From the NCBI RefSeq assembly GCF_007859955.1, contig NZ_SJPR01000002.1:48353-112352 (forward strand): DNA of 64,000 nucleotides, read 5' to 3'. Below are positions 18,619 to 28,400 of this stretch, piece by piece; positions within the stretch are counted from its first letter, which is position 1; every line of letters begins with the position of its first letter. The notes under the pieces were generated by a model that searched no databases, was not told the origin of the DNA, and worked only from the letters and a program-made list of their open reading frames with translations. Position numbers and translations under genes: made by a program. This DNA is from Botrimarina colliarenosi (GTDB lineage: Bacteria; Planctomycetota; Planctomycetia; Pirellulales; Lacipirellulaceae).

Positions 18619-19563
18619 CTAAAGATAGAGATTGACGCTGGCGACCAGGTCGGCGCCGATAAACACGGGCAGCCCAACCCCCTGTTCAAAGCCGTACTCG
18701 GCGAAGCAGTCGCCGCGCGGGAACTCTTTGCCCAGCAGGTCGTGGGTCGCGTAGGGGGCGCTGTCGCGAAACACGCGGCCGGCAAGGCCTTCACCGTGGC
18801 GGAGGGAAAGACGCCGGCTCACCGACGCCAGCGCCGTGTAGGGGCCGTAGTCGGCCGAAACGATGCGGAGTTGATTCGTCGTCAGGTCACGGGCCCAGAC
18901 TTCCATCGCCTTGGCGATGGGCGTCTGCTTTGTATTGAGGAGGAGCAAGACCGCATCGAGCTCGGGGGGACGCCCCATAAAAGGAATCCCCACCGCCGAG
19001 GTGAGCTGTTCCGTCCGGGCGGCCGCGACGCGGATAAAGTGCTTCGAGTCTTGCAACGCCCCCAGTACGCGCGGGAACCGATCGTCCCAGACACGGCCTG
19101 GCAGGCCTGCCCGGCGAGGAAACTTCACGTACTTTGTGATTTGCTCTAACCGATCGAGTCCCGCGTACAGGTTCTCGGCCAGACCGAGCTCGCCCCGTTC
19201 GTTGCGGCGCCAAACCTCGCAGGCGCCGCGGAAGTCGCCCCCCGTGTCGCAGCGGAATGTGGTCACGCCACGGCAGACTTCCCCCTGCATCGACGGGACC
19301 GCCACGGTGGCGATGTCTCCCTCGCGTTCGATTGTCGGCGTTCCCTCGGCCCCGGCACGCCCGACGGCCCCCTCGCCGAGGTGGAAAATCCCCTCGCCAC
19401 AACAGTGCGCAACGAGCCGCTGTCCCGACTCATCCCGTCGGTAAACAGCTATCGATCGCACTAAACTGCGTCCGGCGACTTCCATACCTGCGACGGCTAA
19501 AGGCATATCTGCGACAGCAATAGAGAGATTGAAGGAAGGTTGTGGTGTGGGCGTCTCGCTCAC
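18619..19563 (-). CDS. GAF-domain protein in the nitrate operon
   Basis: The 314-residue protein appears to hold two GAF-like modules, the first with [13 protein letters not shown] to [20 protein letters not shown] and the second with [20 protein letters not shown] to [23 protein letters not shown] repeated GLxGRVxxD motif marks the GAF fold. No effector domain, HTH or ANTAR segment is attached. It starts with GTG at 19563, overlapping the nrtD stop by GTGA, and is followed 15 bp later by the DmsBC-like gene. A role as a small-molecule sensor for the nitrate pathway is inferred from the operon; the ligand and partner are unknown. Confidence 0.7.
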   Translation of the reverse strand: MSETPTPQPSFNLSIAVADMPLAVAGMEVAGRSLVRSIAVYRRDESGQRLVAHCCGEGIFHLGEGAVGRAGAEGTPTIEREGDIATVAVPSMQGEVCRGVTTFRCDTGGDFRGACEVWRRNERGELGLAENLYAGLDRLEQITKYVKFPRRAGLPGRVWDDRFPRVLGALQDSKHFIRVAAARTEQLTSAVGIPFMGRPPELDAVLLLLNTKQTPIAKAMEVWARDLTTNQLRIVSADYGPYTALASVSRRLSLRHGEGLAGRVFRDSAPYATHDLLGKEFPRGDCFAEYGFEQGVGLPVFIGADLVASVNLYL

Positions 19564-20513
19564 GCGCCCGAGCCAATCAATTGGTTCTCGGCCTCGGTGG
19601 GTTCGGCGAGGGTGTACGCGGGGAACTCGTGGTGCGTGGCGCTCATCGCCTCGACCATGTGCATCGTGTCGTCCCAGTTCGACGTATCGGGGTCCTTCGG
19701 CTTGGCGCCGCCGTGGTCTTGTTCTTCGAGGAATGACACAAGCGCGCCACGGAGGTCGTAGTACATCGGGTGCTCAAGCACGGCCGCCCGGTTGCGGGGC
19801 CTCTCGAACGGGAGGTCGAGCACCTGCCCAACCCGGGCGTTGGGGCCGCTAGTCATCATGCAGACGCGGTCGGACATGTAGATCGCTTCATCGACGTCGT
19901 GCGTAATGATCATGGTGGTGATCCGCTCGCGGTCGAGGATCCGCAGGATCACGTCTTGCAGGTCCATCCGCGTCAGCGAATCGAGACGCCCGAAAGGCTC
20001 GTCCAGAAGTAGCACACGCGGCTTGAGGGCAATCGCTCGGGCGATGCCAACCCGCTGCTGCATTCCGCCCGACATCTCACGGGGGAACTTGTGAAACGAA
20101 TCGGACAACCCAACCGCCGCAAGATAGTGCTCGGCGATCTCGCGACGCTGCCGCTTCGTGCCGTGCTGGTAGACGCGGTCCACGCCGAGAAGGACGTTCT
20201 CCAGCGACGTCATCCAAGGCAATAAACACGGCGACTGGAAGACGACGGCGCGGTCGGGCCCCGGTCCCGCGATCTCTCGGCCGGCGACGGCGATATTCCC
20301 GCCGGAGATCTCATTGAGGCCAGCGAGCATCGTCAGCACGGTGCTCTTGCCGCAACCGGAGTGGCCAATGACGCTGACGACCTCCCCCTTCTGCAGGACG
20401 AGGTTGAAACCATCGACGACGCGCACCGCCTCACCGTAGGGGTTGGGGTAAGCCTTGACGAGATTGTAGATCTCGACGTAACGCCGGTCGGTTGGTGAGA
20501 GGCTTTCGGCCAT
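19560..20513 (-). CDS. nrtD: Nitrate ABC transporter ATPase, NrtD type
   Basis: The 317-residue ATPase has Walker [11 protein letters not shown]-loop [14 protein letters not shown], signature MSGGMQQR, Walker [11 protein letters not shown] and the switch His in [15 protein letters not shown](M/L)TxxENV and a long C-terminal tail are typical of the NrtD/SsuB group. It is the second ATPase of the operon, so the importer is a heterodimer with NrtC. It overlaps the GAF gene by four bases. Confidence 0.9.
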   Translation of the reverse strand: MAESLSPTDRRYVEIYNLVKAYPNPYGEAVRVVDGFNLVLQKGEVVSVIGHSGCGKSTVLTMLAGLNEISGGNIAVAGREIAGPGPDRAVVFQSPCLLPWMTSLENVLLGVDRVYQHGTKRQRREIAEHYLAAVGLSDSFHKFPREMSGGMQQRVGIARAIALKPRVLLLDEPFGRLDSLTRMDLQDVILRILDRERITTMIITHDVDEAIYMSDRVCMMTSGPNARVGQVLDLPFERPRNRAAVLEHPMYYDLRGALVSFLEEQDHGGAKPKDPDTSNWDDTMHMVEAMSATHHEFPAYTLAEPTEAENQLIGSGA

Positions 20514-20570
20514 AAGGCTCTGATGTTGATCCGTATAATTCTTCCCTCCCCGGACAGGGTGGGAGTTTCG

Positions 20571-21428
20571 TTACGCCATCGCCATACGGGCTCCCGGAAT
20601 GACCGGGTCCAGATCGGGCAGCGGCAACTCGCTCGTCGAAGAAAGCACTTTCGCCTTGGCGTTGAGCCGCAGCAGGTATTTGGTCACTTCGTTGCGGAGG
20701 TGTTTGAACTCCTCGTTAAAGTTCAACGTCGCCCGCTCACGCGGCCGATCGAGCGTCACGACGAACTCCTGGCCGAACGCCGCGGCGGGACCGGTCGTTA
20801 GCGGCACAATGCGGTCCGCCATGATGACCGCTTCGTCGACGTCGTTAGTGATCATCACCACGGTGCGGCGGTCTTCCTCCCAGATGCGGATGATCTCGTC
20901 CTGCAGTACCGACCGCGTCAGCGCGTCGAGCGCCGAGAGCGGCTCATCCAACAGCAGCACCTCAGGCTTCATCGCCAGCGTGCGGGCCAGGCTGAGCCGT
21001 TGCCGCATGCCACCGGACAATTCACCGGGGAGTTTCCACTCCGACCCGGCGAGGTTCACCATCGCGATGTAGTGCCGGCAGTAGTCGCGACGCTCCCCGG
21101 CGGCCATCTCGGGAAAGACCTGTTTGACCGCCAGTTCGATGTTGCCGTAGACGCTCAACCACGGCAGCAGCGAGTAGTTCTGGAACATGATCCCCTTGTC
21201 GGGGCCGGGCTCCCGGATCGGCTTTCCCGCCATCCGGACCTCCCCCGAGTCAGGCTTCTCCAGCCCGGCCAGGAGCGATATCAACGTGCTCTTGCCGCTG
21301 CCGGAGAATCCGATCACGGCGACAAACTCGTTGCGCGCGACCTGCAGCGAGGCGTTCTTCAACACCTCGTACCGATTCGATACGGGGCCGAAGCCAAACG
21401 AGACGTTGTCAAGTTCGAGGTAAGGCAT
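20571..21428 (-). CDS. nrtC: Nitrate ABC transporter ATPase, NrtC-like
   Basis: The 285-residue ATPase has Walker [11 protein letters not shown]-loop [17 protein letters not shown], signature LSGGMRQRL and Walker [14 protein letters not shown]. The switch residue is Asn (MITNDVDEA) where His is usual; cyanobacterial NrtC proteins share that change as far as I recall. The NrtA-like C-terminal regulatory domain of cyanobacterial NrtC is absent, replaced by a short tail ending [12 protein letters not shown]. It lies between nrtB and nrtD, 57 bp before the latter. Confidence 0.85.
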   Translation of the reverse strand: MPYLELDNVSFGFGPVSNRYEVLKNASLQVARNEFVAVIGFSGSGKSTLISLLAGLEKPDSGEVRMAGKPIREPGPDKGIMFQNYSLLPWLSVYGNIELAVKQVFPEMAAGERRDYCRHYIAMVNLAGSEWKLPGELSGGMRQRLSLARTLAMKPEVLLLDEPLSALDALTRSVLQDEIIRIWEEDRRTVVMITNDVDEAVIMADRIVPLTTGPAAAFGQEFVVTLDRPRERATLNFNEEFKHLRNEVTKYLLRLNAKAKVLSSTSELPLPDLDPVIPGARMAMA

Positions 21429-21517
21429 GTAAGGGGTTGGTTGTCAGCGTCTAGTCGGTAACAGGAAGGCGTTGTGGCAGGTTCGCAGATTGTTGACCGT
21501 CAATGCTTACCGCTAGC

Positions 21518-23179
21518 TCAAATCGCAGTTGGAGCGCCGTCAAAGCTGACCAAGCGTTGGAAGACGATCATCAAGCGGTCAAGGAGCAACCCAATAGCGC
21601 CGACGACGAAGACCACGACCATCATCTTGGCGAACGAGTCACTGGCGCCGTTATTGAACTGATCCCAGACGAACTTCCCCAAACCCTCGCTTGAGCTGAG
21701 CAGCTCGGCGGCGATCAGCACCATCCAGCCCACGCCCAGCGAGATCCGCAGCCCCGCGAACACCAGCGGCAGCGAAGACGGCAGCACGATCTTGAACAGT
21801 CGGTCCCAGAACCCCAGACGCAGCACCCGAGCCACGTTGATATGGTCCTTATCGACCGACGCGACACCGAACGCGGTGTTGACCAAAGTCGCCCACAACG
21901 AGCAGAGCGCTACGGTGATCGCCGAAGCGATGAACGCGGGGTTGATCTTGTACTCGCCCAGCCACGGCAGATTCCACATCCACTGCGTCAACCAGTGCTT
22001 GTCGGGGTCGGGGATGAACCCGCCGACAACAATCAGCGCCACTGGCAGCCAAACGATGGGAGAAACCGGTTTGAAGATGGCGATGAACGGCGTCATCGCC
22101 GCCATAAAGGTTTTTGACAACCCACACAGCACCCCGAGCGGGATCGCAATCGCTGACCCGATGAAAAATCCGACAAAGACGCACAGCACGCTCCGCGCCA
22201 CCTGGTACGGCAGCGTCGCCGGCTTGGCGTAACCCGACTCTTCAATCGTTGCGATTCGGTCTTCGTCGCGGACGACCTTGACGGCGGCCTTGTAGAGGCC
22301 GGCCGCATCGGCAGCGTAGAGGTTCTGCTTGTCCTCAGCGAGCGTCGCCTCGGACTCGGCGACTTTGGTGTAGCGATTGTCGTCGGTCAGTTGGTCACGC
22401 ATCTTGCCAAGGTACTGACGCTCTTCGGCGATCGCGGTCTGCTGCGTTAGCGCCTGCATCAAGCCCGGGTCCTTCTGGCCACGGAGCGTAGAAATTTCCG
22501 ACTTGAGGTCGCGTAGCCGCTCTCTTTCCATGTCCGTCAGCTTGCGATGCTCACGGACCATTGCGACATAGGCGTCCTTGGTCGCCTTGTCACCTGCCGC
22601 GGCTTTCGAGGCGGCGGTCTCGAGCTCCGCGGTGCGGTCGGCCTGCCGACTCTTGAGCTGGGCGGCGAGCGAGTCGTACTCCTTCTGAAGGGGAGCTACC
22701 CGCTCTTCGGTCCGCGATTTGGCCGCCAACTTCGCTTCGGCAACGGCGGTGTTCGCCTCTTGCTCGAGCGGCTTGATCTCATTGAGGCGGGCTTCGACGC
22801 GGGCCAACTCGGACTCACGCTTCGTCCCGTCGAGATTGAAGGCCTGCTGCTTGTCGCTTTCGCGGTTGTGGAACTGGAGGATGGACTGGGCCGATCGCCA
22901 TGTCTCGGCCGGATTAGGAAGCTTCCCCGACTTGGTCTGCACCTGATCGGAGACGGCAAACCACAGGGCGATAAAGGCGGCAACCGCCAGCATCGGTGCG
23001 ACGATGAACTGAGCGATCTGCTTGAGCTGCTTCTCCGGTTCCTCACCGTAACAGAGCCGGACCACCGGCGACAGAAAGTTCATGCCCGCTACGTCGATCG
23101 CCTTCACCGTGCGGTGCTTGCCGGCCGCCACCGCCGCGGCGATTAGCGCGCCGAGCACAACGAATCCGATCCAAAGCAT
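21518..23179 (-). CDS. nrtB: Nitrate ABC transporter permease with coiled-coil insert
   Basis: The C-terminal 230 residues (from about 327) are a normal NrtB/SsuC permease with several helices and an EAA-like loop (NVARVLRLGFWDRLFKIVLP). Ahead of it lie two extra helices (about 3-20 and 58-78) and a charged, Ala/Glu/Lys-rich stretch of about 200 residues with strong coiled-coil character (for example LARVEARLNEIKPLEQEAN, LTDMERERLRDLKSEI). At 553 residues it is twice the usual length of about 275. The gene sits between nrtA and nrtC, so its transport role is well supported. The coiled coil could couple the permease to another protein, but nothing here shows to which. Confidence 0.85.
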   Translation of the reverse strand: MLWIGFVVLGALIAAAVAAGKHRTVKAIDVAGMNFLSPVVRLCYGEEPEKQLKQIAQFIVAPMLAVAAFIALWFAVSDQVQTKSGKLPNPAETWRSAQSILQFHNRESDKQQAFNLDGTKRESELARVEARLNEIKPLEQEANTAVAEAKLAAKSRTEERVAPLQKEYDSLAAQLKSRQADRTAELETAASKAAAGDKATKDAYVAMVREHRKLTDMERERLRDLKSEISTLRGQKDPGLMQALTQQTAIAEERQYLGKMRDQLTDDNRYTKVAESEATLAEDKQNLYAADAAGLYKAAVKVVRDEDRIATIEESGYAKPATLPYQVARSVLCVFVGFFIGSAIAIPLGVLCGLSKTFMAAMTPFIAIFKPVSPIVWLPVALIVVGGFIPDPDKHWLTQWMWNLPWLGEYKINPAFIASAITVALCSLWATLVNTAFGVASVDKDHINVARVLRLGFWDRLFKIVLPSSLPLVFAGLRISLGVGWMVLIAAELLSSSEGLGKFVWDQFNNGASDSFAKMMVVVFVVGAIGLLLDRLMIVFQRLVSFDGAPTAI

Positions 23180-23273
23180 AACTAGTCCTGTTATTCTCGT
23201 TTGGTAGCCGCCGATGGCCGCGGTTGAAGCACTTGGTGGGTCGCCCTATGCGCTGCGGCGGTCTCCCCAGCAC

Positions 23274-24656
23274 TCAATCCTTATTGCCGATCTTGTGCGA
23301 GTTGAGGTACTCGATCGGCTTCTTGCCGTCGTAGCTGATCCCGTCGATGAACGCGTCGGTCGGCGGCTTGTAGCCGTCCGTGTCGAGAGGGACTTCGGAC
23401 TCGTCGAGAAAGCCCTCGTCGATCAGCAATTGAGCCGCTTCGAGGTAAATCTCGGGCTTGTAGATCTCGCGGGCCGTCTCGTCGTACCATTCGGCAGGCT
23501 TCGCCTCGGGGATCTGGCCCCAGCGACGCATCTGCGTCAAGAACCAGACGCCGTCGGAGTACCACGGGTACGTGCAATCGTGCTTGAAGAAGACGTTGAA
23601 GTCCGGCATCTCGACCTTGTCGGTCTTCTGGAAGTAGAAGTAGCCCGTCATCGAGTTCTTGATCACGTCGTAGTCAGCGCCCACGTAGTCGGGCCGTGAG
23701 AGGATGCGGGCTGCTTCCTCACGATTGACGAGCTTGCCGCTGGCGTCCGTCTTGTCGAGCCATTTGCCCGCCTTGATCAGCGCCTTGACGACGGCGATGT
23801 GCGTCTGGGGGTTCTCGTCAGACCACGACTTGGTGACGCCAAAAACCTTCTCGGGGTTGTTCTTCCAAATCTCATAGTTGGTGACGACCGGCACGCCGAT
23901 CCCTTTCGAGACCGCCTGCTGATTCCACGGCTCGCCGACGCAGTAGCCCTGGATGTTGCCCGACTCGAGCGTGGCGGGCATCATCGGCGGCGGCGTCACC
24001 GACAGCTCGACTTCGGCGTCGGTCCGGCCGCCGATATCGGCCTTGGTGTACATGCCGGGGTGGATTCCAGCCGCGGCGAGCCAGTATCGCAGCTCGTAAT
24101 TGTGCGTGCTGACGGGGAAAACCATCCCCATCTGCAGTTTTTCGCCCTCGTCCAGTTTCTCCTCAACCACCGGCTTGAGAGCGTCGGCGGTAATGGGGTG
24201 CGGGGGCGTGGGGCTCTGCAGCGCCGAGTCGTTCTCCTGCATCTGCTCCCAGACGGCGTTCGAAACGGTGATCCCGTTGCCATTGAGGTCCATCGTGAAC
24301 GCCGTGATCACGTGGGCCTTGGTGCCGAAGCCGATAGTCGCGGCGATTGGCTGACCGCTCAACATATGGGCGCCGTCAAGTTCGCCACTGATCACGTTAT
24401 CGAGAAGCGTCTTCCAGTTGGGCTGAGCGATGACCTCAACCTGGAGCCCCTCATCCTCGAAGAAGCCTTTCTCCTTAGCGATCACGATTGGTGCGCAGTC
24501 AGTCAGCTTGATGAAGCCGAACTTCAGGGCGTCTTTCTCAACATCGAGAGGCTCGGTCTCTTGGGCTCTAGACGCGCCTGGAGCGGCCGCTACAGCCCCC
24601 AACAGGACCAAACGAAGACAAATCGTGCCTAACGAGAATCGAGGTGCAGATCGCAT
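23274..24656 (-). CDS. nrtA: Nitrate-binding protein of the ABC transporter
   Basis: The 460-residue protein is the periplasmic nitrate receptor. A signal peptide begins at [20 protein letters not shown] and ends near ASRAQE, which fixes the start at 24656; the longer frame to 24770 encodes no plausible leader. Family hallmarks are [46 protein letters not shown] and [15 protein letters not shown], the last conserved in NrtA/NasF. It contains a short Pro/Asp-rich insert around residue 155-175. It heads the nine-gene operon, 94 bp before nrtB, with a sigma-54-like element about 70 bp upstream. Confidence 0.93.
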   Translation of the reverse strand: MRSAPRFSLGTICLRLVLLGAVAAAPGASRAQETEPLDVEKDALKFGFIKLTDCAPIVIAKEKGFFEDEGLQVEVIAQPNWKTLLDNVISGELDGAHMLSGQPIAATIGFGTKAHVITAFTMDLNGNGITVSNAVWEQMQENDSALQSPTPPHPITADALKPVVEEKLDEGEKLQMGMVFPVSTHNYELRYWLAAAGIHPGMYTKADIGGRTDAEVELSVTPPPMMPATLESGNIQGYCVGEPWNQQAVSKGIGVPVVTNYEIWKNNPEKVFGVTKSWSDENPQTHIAVVKALIKAGKWLDKTDASGKLVNREEAARILSRPDYVGADYDVIKNSMTGYFYFQKTDKVEMPDFNVFFKHDCTYPWYSDGVWFLTQMRRWGQIPEAKPAEWYDETAREIYKPEIYLEAAQLLIDEGFLDESEVPLDTDGYKPPTDAFIDGISYDGKKPIEYLNSHKIGNKD

Positions 24657-24724
24657 CAAATTGAGCGGGGCAGGGGGAGGTCTGTGGCGGGGCGGCGCAT
24701 CGCGGGTCAATTCCCTCTCCCCGT

Positions 24725-24742
24725 TTGCAACCTTTGCACCAA
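24725..24742 (-). promoter_or_regulatory. Sigma-54-like promoter for the nitrate operon
   Basis: On the minus strand the site reads TTGGTGCAAAGGTTGCAA: a TTGG -24 part, exact GG-N10-GC spacing and a perfect TTGCA -12 box. The -12 GC is about 70 bp upstream of the nrtA ATG at 24656. Mismatches are in the middle of the -24 element. Nitrate assimilation operons are commonly RpoN-dependent, which supports it. Confidence 0.5.
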
Positions 24743-24916
24743 AGCAACCGAGTGAGCAAAGAATCGCCACCTATGGATTCGGAAAGGCCAACTCCTCCTC
24801 GTCATGGATCGAAGAGAGGTCCGATGAGAGCGATGGGCGTCTGTGGGCTGCGTGACAGCTGGGCAGGTCTGCTTACATACAAAGCAGGGGTGCTCCTCGC
24901 CCGAGCTGCTGCTAGG

Positions 24917-24935
24917 TTTCTCGCCATCCGAGAAA
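24917..24935. promoter_or_regulatory. Dyad, possible activator site upstream of nrtA
   Basis: TTTCTCG-CCATC-CGAGAAA is a perfect 7-bp inverted repeat with a 5-bp spacer. It lies roughly 175 bp upstream of the -24 element, the usual distance for enhancer sites of sigma-54 activators. No protein is assigned. Confidence 0.35.
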
Positions 24936-25473
24936 AGGCGGAAGAGGCGAAGCCGTGTTCTCGCCCTGTTGGCGAGCGCCCTCGATGCGTTACGGAACGG
25001 CCGCCTCAGCGCCGGGAGGCGCCGGGGAGAGGTGGGGATCCGTTCGAGACGACAAGGCGCTCGGACTTTTCGGGCGTTCCCGAGCCGCCCGCGAACATGC
25101 CACGGGATTACCGGCGAGAGACCAAGGCTTCCGTCTAAAAACTGGAGTCCTTGGTGGGTTACGCGTTCATTTTGCTGAGAAAACCGGCCAAGTAAGAAGG
25201 GACTGCTGACGCGGCCTCGGAACGGCCTGGACCTTGGCAGCGGGGGCGATTCTTCGTCCGCCGACTGGAACAGTCGGCGTAATCCGGCGTAATCCCGAGG
25301 GGGGGTGGGATCGTTCCGACTATCTACTCCCCAAAAACAGTGGCCGATCAGCCGATCTCGGGCGTTAACCCGCGCCTCTGAATAGGCTGGAAGGTGGAAA
25401 CCCGCGGTTGGCGACCGCCTAGCGGCTCGGCAAAGGCCACGGAACAGAGACACACAGGCAAGCGACACCACCG

Positions 25474-28400
25474 ATGCGAAAAAGCAGAAAGCGACAAAAG
25501 CCGGCGCGCCGTCAGCGGAACCTGAGGGCAGGTTTCCAGCAGCTCGAATCACGCCAGGTCCTCTCGGCGACCGCGGTGGCGATCGACGTCAACCCGTACG
25601 GGGCGGCCGCCCCGGCGGAGCTGACCGTTGTCGGCGATCTGATGTACTTCTCCGCGACCGACGGTAGCAACGGCCGCGAGCTGTGGGTAACCGACGGGAC
25701 GTCCCTCGGGACGCGCTTGGTGAAGGACATCGCGCCGGGCTCGGCGGCGTCGACTCCCACCGATCTGGTAGCGATCGGCACGTCGCTCTACTTCATCGCC
25801 ACCGACGGAACGAACGGACGCGAGCTCTGGAAAACCGACGGGACCGAGGCCGGAACCGTCATGGTCCGGGACCTCACCCCCACCAACGCTACCGCATCGT
25901 CGGTTGATAACCTGATTGCGGTGGGCAATACGCTCTACTTCACGGCGAACGATGGGACCAACGGCGTCGAGCTCTGGAAGTCCGACGGCACCAGCAACGG
26001 CACCACGCAAGTCAAGAACATCGCCGCGGCGGCGGGCGCGTCGTCGACTCCGGGAAATCTCACCGAAGTGAACGGCGTCCTCTACTTCTCAGCGACGGAT
26101 GGCGTCAACGGTCGCGAGTTGTGGAAGTCCGACGGGACCGCGAGCGGGACGGTCATGGTGAAGGACATCAATACGGGGACGACCACCACCACTAGTGGAA
26201 CCACCACAACGGAGACGCCACGGTCCTCTTCGCCCGGCCTGATGACCGTCGTCGGGAATACGCTCTACTTTGTGGCGATCGACTCGGTTCACGGGGCCGA
26301 GCTCTGGAAGACCGACGGCACCGCCGGCGGAACGGTCCGTCTTACCGACCTCTACGCGGGCACGACGAACTCATTCGGGGCGGGTGACCAACTCACCGCC
26401 GTTGGCAATACGCTCTTCTTCAGCGCCAACGACGGCGTCCACGGCACCGAGCTTTGGAAGCTCGACACCGCGACATCGAGCACTCCGACGCTGGTCAAAG
26501 ACATCGAGCCCGGCGCCGAAGGCAACCTGAACGACTTCTCGGGTTTCACCGCGTACAACGGCAAGCTCTACTTCTCGGCTAGCGACGACGTGAGCGGCAA
26601 GGAGCTTTGGGTCTCGGACGGGACGTCCGTGGGGACGATCCGCCTCGTCGACATCAATCCGGGCGTCCACAAGGACGACGACGACGCGGATGTCGCCAAT
26701 GACTCTTACCCCTATTACTTCACGGAAGTGGGCGGGCTGCTCTATTTCTCAGCCTTCACCGACGCCACGGATCGTGAGCTGTGGCGCACCGACGGGACGG
26801 CTGCCGGGACGCAGCTGGTCACCGACGCCCACTTTGGGACGAAGGCTTCGAACCCCACGAATTTCGTGGAGTTCAATGGCGGGATCTACTACACCGCCCT
26901 CGACGCGTCGGGTCAGAGCGAGCTACACACCCTGGTGAATGCGGACAATTTCCGGCTCACCGTGTCAATCAACGGCGGCGCCATAGAGATTCCGGACCTG
27001 CTGGGCGTCGAGTCGGATGGCTCGAACGGGGCGTACTACACGCTGACGGACGACGGCTTGGTGTTCCTTGGGGGAACCGGCCAGACGCTTGGCGGCTTCT
27101 TCGATATGTGGCGCACCGACGCGGGCGAGGCGGGCGAGAACGCCGAAGCGTTCCTCACGTCGACCCGCCTGATGGGCTCCGTCGCTGACGGCACGCACAC
27201 GGTGCAGATGTTCGTCAATGGCCACCTCGTCGACGAGTTCGGCGACTACGTTTTGCAGGATGGCGACGACGTGGTGCTGGCCTACACGTCCAACCCCATC
27301 GTGTCGATTGTCACCAACTATGGCGGCATCGTCATCGAGCTCTTTGAGAACGAGACGCCCGGCACGGTCGACAACTTCCTCACCTACATCAACGACGGCG
27401 ATTACCTCAACTCGTTTTTCCACAGGTCCGTAGAAGACTTTGTGATTCAGGGTGGCGGCTTCACCACCAGCTCAACGGCGTTTACGAACACGAGTCAGTT
27501 CAGCCCGGTCACCTCCAACGGGCAGATCGATAACGAACCTGGCATTTCGAACCTCCGCGGCACCCTCGCGATGGCGAAGATTGCCGGCCAACCAGACAGC
27601 GCTACCAGCCAGTTCTTCGTCAACCTGAAAGACAACAGCAGTTTGCTCGACCCGGCAGACAAGAACGCCTTCACCGTCTTCGGCCGTGTTCTCTCAATGC
27701 AGACGGTCGACGACATCGCAGGATTGCAGATTAACGACGTTGATGGAGCCACCAACAGCGCGTTTGGCGAGGTGCCTCAAGGCGCGAATGGCGAGTTGGT
27801 GGTCGTCAGTGCGATCGAGGGCCTCGGCAGTCTGACCGGCGCCAAGTTCCTCGACCTCGATGGCGACGGCAGCTTTAACAACTCCGATGTCGCCCAGAGC
27901 GGCGTGGTCGTCTTCATCGACCAGAACAACAACGGCTCTTTCGACGCCGGCGAGCTTTCGACGACCACCGACGCCAACGGCCGCTATCACTTGCAGGTGA
28001 CGCCCGGCGCCTACACGGTGCGGGCCGAGTTGTCGTCCGGCGTCGTGACGACGCAGGCGGGCTACTCCGTCAACGTCGAGATCGGCCGCGAGATCGCCAA
28101 CCTCAACTTCGGCGAGCAGTTCCTCGGCGCGCCGACGGGGGTCGATCTCGTCGACGTTAGCGACACCGGCTCCAGCGATAGCGACGACCTGACGAGCTTC
28201 AACAACGCCACGGCGGGATCGAAGTTAACGTTCAGCGTGACCGGCGTCACCGCTGGCTCCGAGGTGCGCCTCTACGCCGGCAGCGTCTTGATCGGGACCG
28301 CGACTGCCTCGAGCAATCAGGTTCTCATCACGACCGATGGGGCGACCACGCTGAGCGACGGTCTGCACGCCATCACCGCGACGGTTTCTCTCTCGGGATT

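Larger units (their letters stand above)
24657..25473. other. Long divergent region upstream of nrtA
   Basis: This 817-bp stretch separates nrtA from the giant surface protein gene. Its open frames have no recognisable domains and look like GC-rich noise. It holds a sigma-54-like promoter and an upstream dyad for nrtA (separate entries), another dyad CTCGCC-N5-GGCGAG at 24960-24976, and near the right side a perfect hairpin CGCCGACTG-GAA-CAGTCGGCG (25259-25279) followed by two tandem copies of GGCGTAATCC (25276-25295). Confidence 0.5.

Noticed and set aside
24707-25552. 281-residue minus-strand frame upstream of nrtA
   Set aside because: Low-complexity Arg/Ser/Pro-rich product, no domain, and it would run into the start of the surface protein gene.
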